A stretch of 6,176 bases of DNA from JAHEFX01 sp964614585. Its GTDB lineage: Bacteria; Actinomycetota; Acidimicrobiia; Spongiisociales; JAENVV01. The stretch's first letter is position 1, and each line of letters begins with the position of its first letter. The stretch covers positions 1-6,176 of the forward strand of contig CAZTLW010000134.1 of NCBI GenBank assembly GCA_964614585.1. Reading direction: 5' to 3'. Under the pieces are notes generated by a model. It ran no database searches and was not told the origin of the DNA. It saw only the letters and a list, made by a program, of their open reading frames with translations. This document shows positions 5,824 to 6,176 of the stretch, one piece after another. Both the position numbers and the translations under genes were made by a program.

Positions 5824-6170
5824 GCCCCGAGCCGGGACGTCGCCGAACGATCGGTGGGGGCCAGGACCAGGCACTCGCCGTCGTGGCTCAGCCACAGTCC
5901 CGGGTGGGCCCGCAGCCAGACGCGTTCGGGAAACACCTCGAGGTGGCGACGATGCCGACGGGTAGAGGCCCGATAGACCAGCACCTCGGGTGCCGGCGCT
6001 GCCAGCGCCGGGAGGCGCCCGACCAGTTCGAGGTCTCCGAACAACCGCTGGAGGGCCTCGGTGGCGTCGACGAGGCCGATCTCGCCCCACCAGTCGATGG
6101 TTCCGCAGGCCTCGCAGGCAACCACGCCGACCCCCGCCACCTGCCGCAGTTCGTGGATGCACGTGCTCAT
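5820..6170 (-). CDS. Small protein of unknown function with possible Cys/His zinc-binding N-terminus
   Basis: A 116-residue protein from ATG at 6168-6170, with GGGGG just upstream at the window edge; a start beyond the window cannot be excluded. C4 and H6 plus C19-x2-C22-G resemble a CxH...CxxC zinc-ribbon knuckle, followed by IDWWGEIG. The remainder (about 30-116) is mixed, with a basic stretch TRRHRRH at 69-75 and Trp-containing strands (RVWLRAHPGLWLSHDGE). No signal peptide or membrane helix is evident, so it is probably cytoplasmic. The family is not recognised. It is convergent with the RDD gene and overlaps its stop by 4 bases. Supporting it as real, the reading frame ends exactly at the neighbour's stop and has a balanced composition, unlike the Arg/Pro/Ser-rich shadow frames. 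Confidence 0.65.
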   Translation of the reverse strand: MSTCIHELRQVAGVGVVACEACGTIDWWGEIGLVDATEALQRLFGDLELVGRLPALAAPAPEVLVYRASTRRHRRHLEVFPERVWLRAHPGLWLSHDGECLVLAPTDRSATSRLGA

Positions 6171-6176
6171 GCCCCC

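Noticed and set aside
4507..6162. A 551-codon open frame on the - strand with VDVD-like repeats
   Set aside because: The GTCGAC-rich repeat reads similarly on the opposite strand because GTCGAC is palindromic. The rest of the frame has no domain signature and shadows the RDD gene.

Overview
The window reads as chromosomal DNA of a high-GC actinobacterium. The coding-frame GC bias is very strong. The first protein has a long Thr-Pro surface stalk, and two genes carry TANNNT boxes exactly six bases before their ATG, which suggests leaderless transcription. Together these are most reminiscent of Acidimicrobiia, but that placement is inference. The window holds five complete or nearly complete genes and one gene cut at the left edge. 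No rRNA, tRNA, CRISPR, insertion sequence, phage gene or origin was seen.

Layout: (1) From 2 to 985 (+) is the 3' part of a surface protein, with a Thr-rich stalk followed by three Ig-like beta-sandwich repeats. (2) A perfect 12-bp hairpin at 992-1020 separates it from a convergent gene at 1024-1770 (-), a lipoate/octanoate transfer enzyme of the BPL_LplA_LipB fold with a LipM-like cysteine. (3) A 47-bp divergent gap holds candidate promoter elements. Then a rightward cluster begins: a predicted lipoprotein (1818-2615), an ABC exporter half-transporter (2625-4517), and a membrane protein (4564-5823) in which sixteen 9-residue repeats precede an RDD domain. (4) A small convergent gene (5820-6170, -) encodes an unrecognised protein with a possible zinc-binding N-terminus. 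Its stop codon shares the palindrome CTAG with the RDD gene's stop.

How they may work together: the lipoprotein, exporter and RDD genes are codirectional with gaps of 9 and 46 bases, so they may be co-transcribed. Each of the last two also seems to have its own -10 box. All three products would sit at or on the cytoplasmic membrane, but the sequence does not prove a shared pathway. The lipoyl-transfer gene looks like an independent housekeeping gene. Nothing here is a convincing new defence or mobile system. The most unusual object is the nonapeptide-repeat/RDD protein, whose repeat tract shows signs of recent 27-bp unit duplication.
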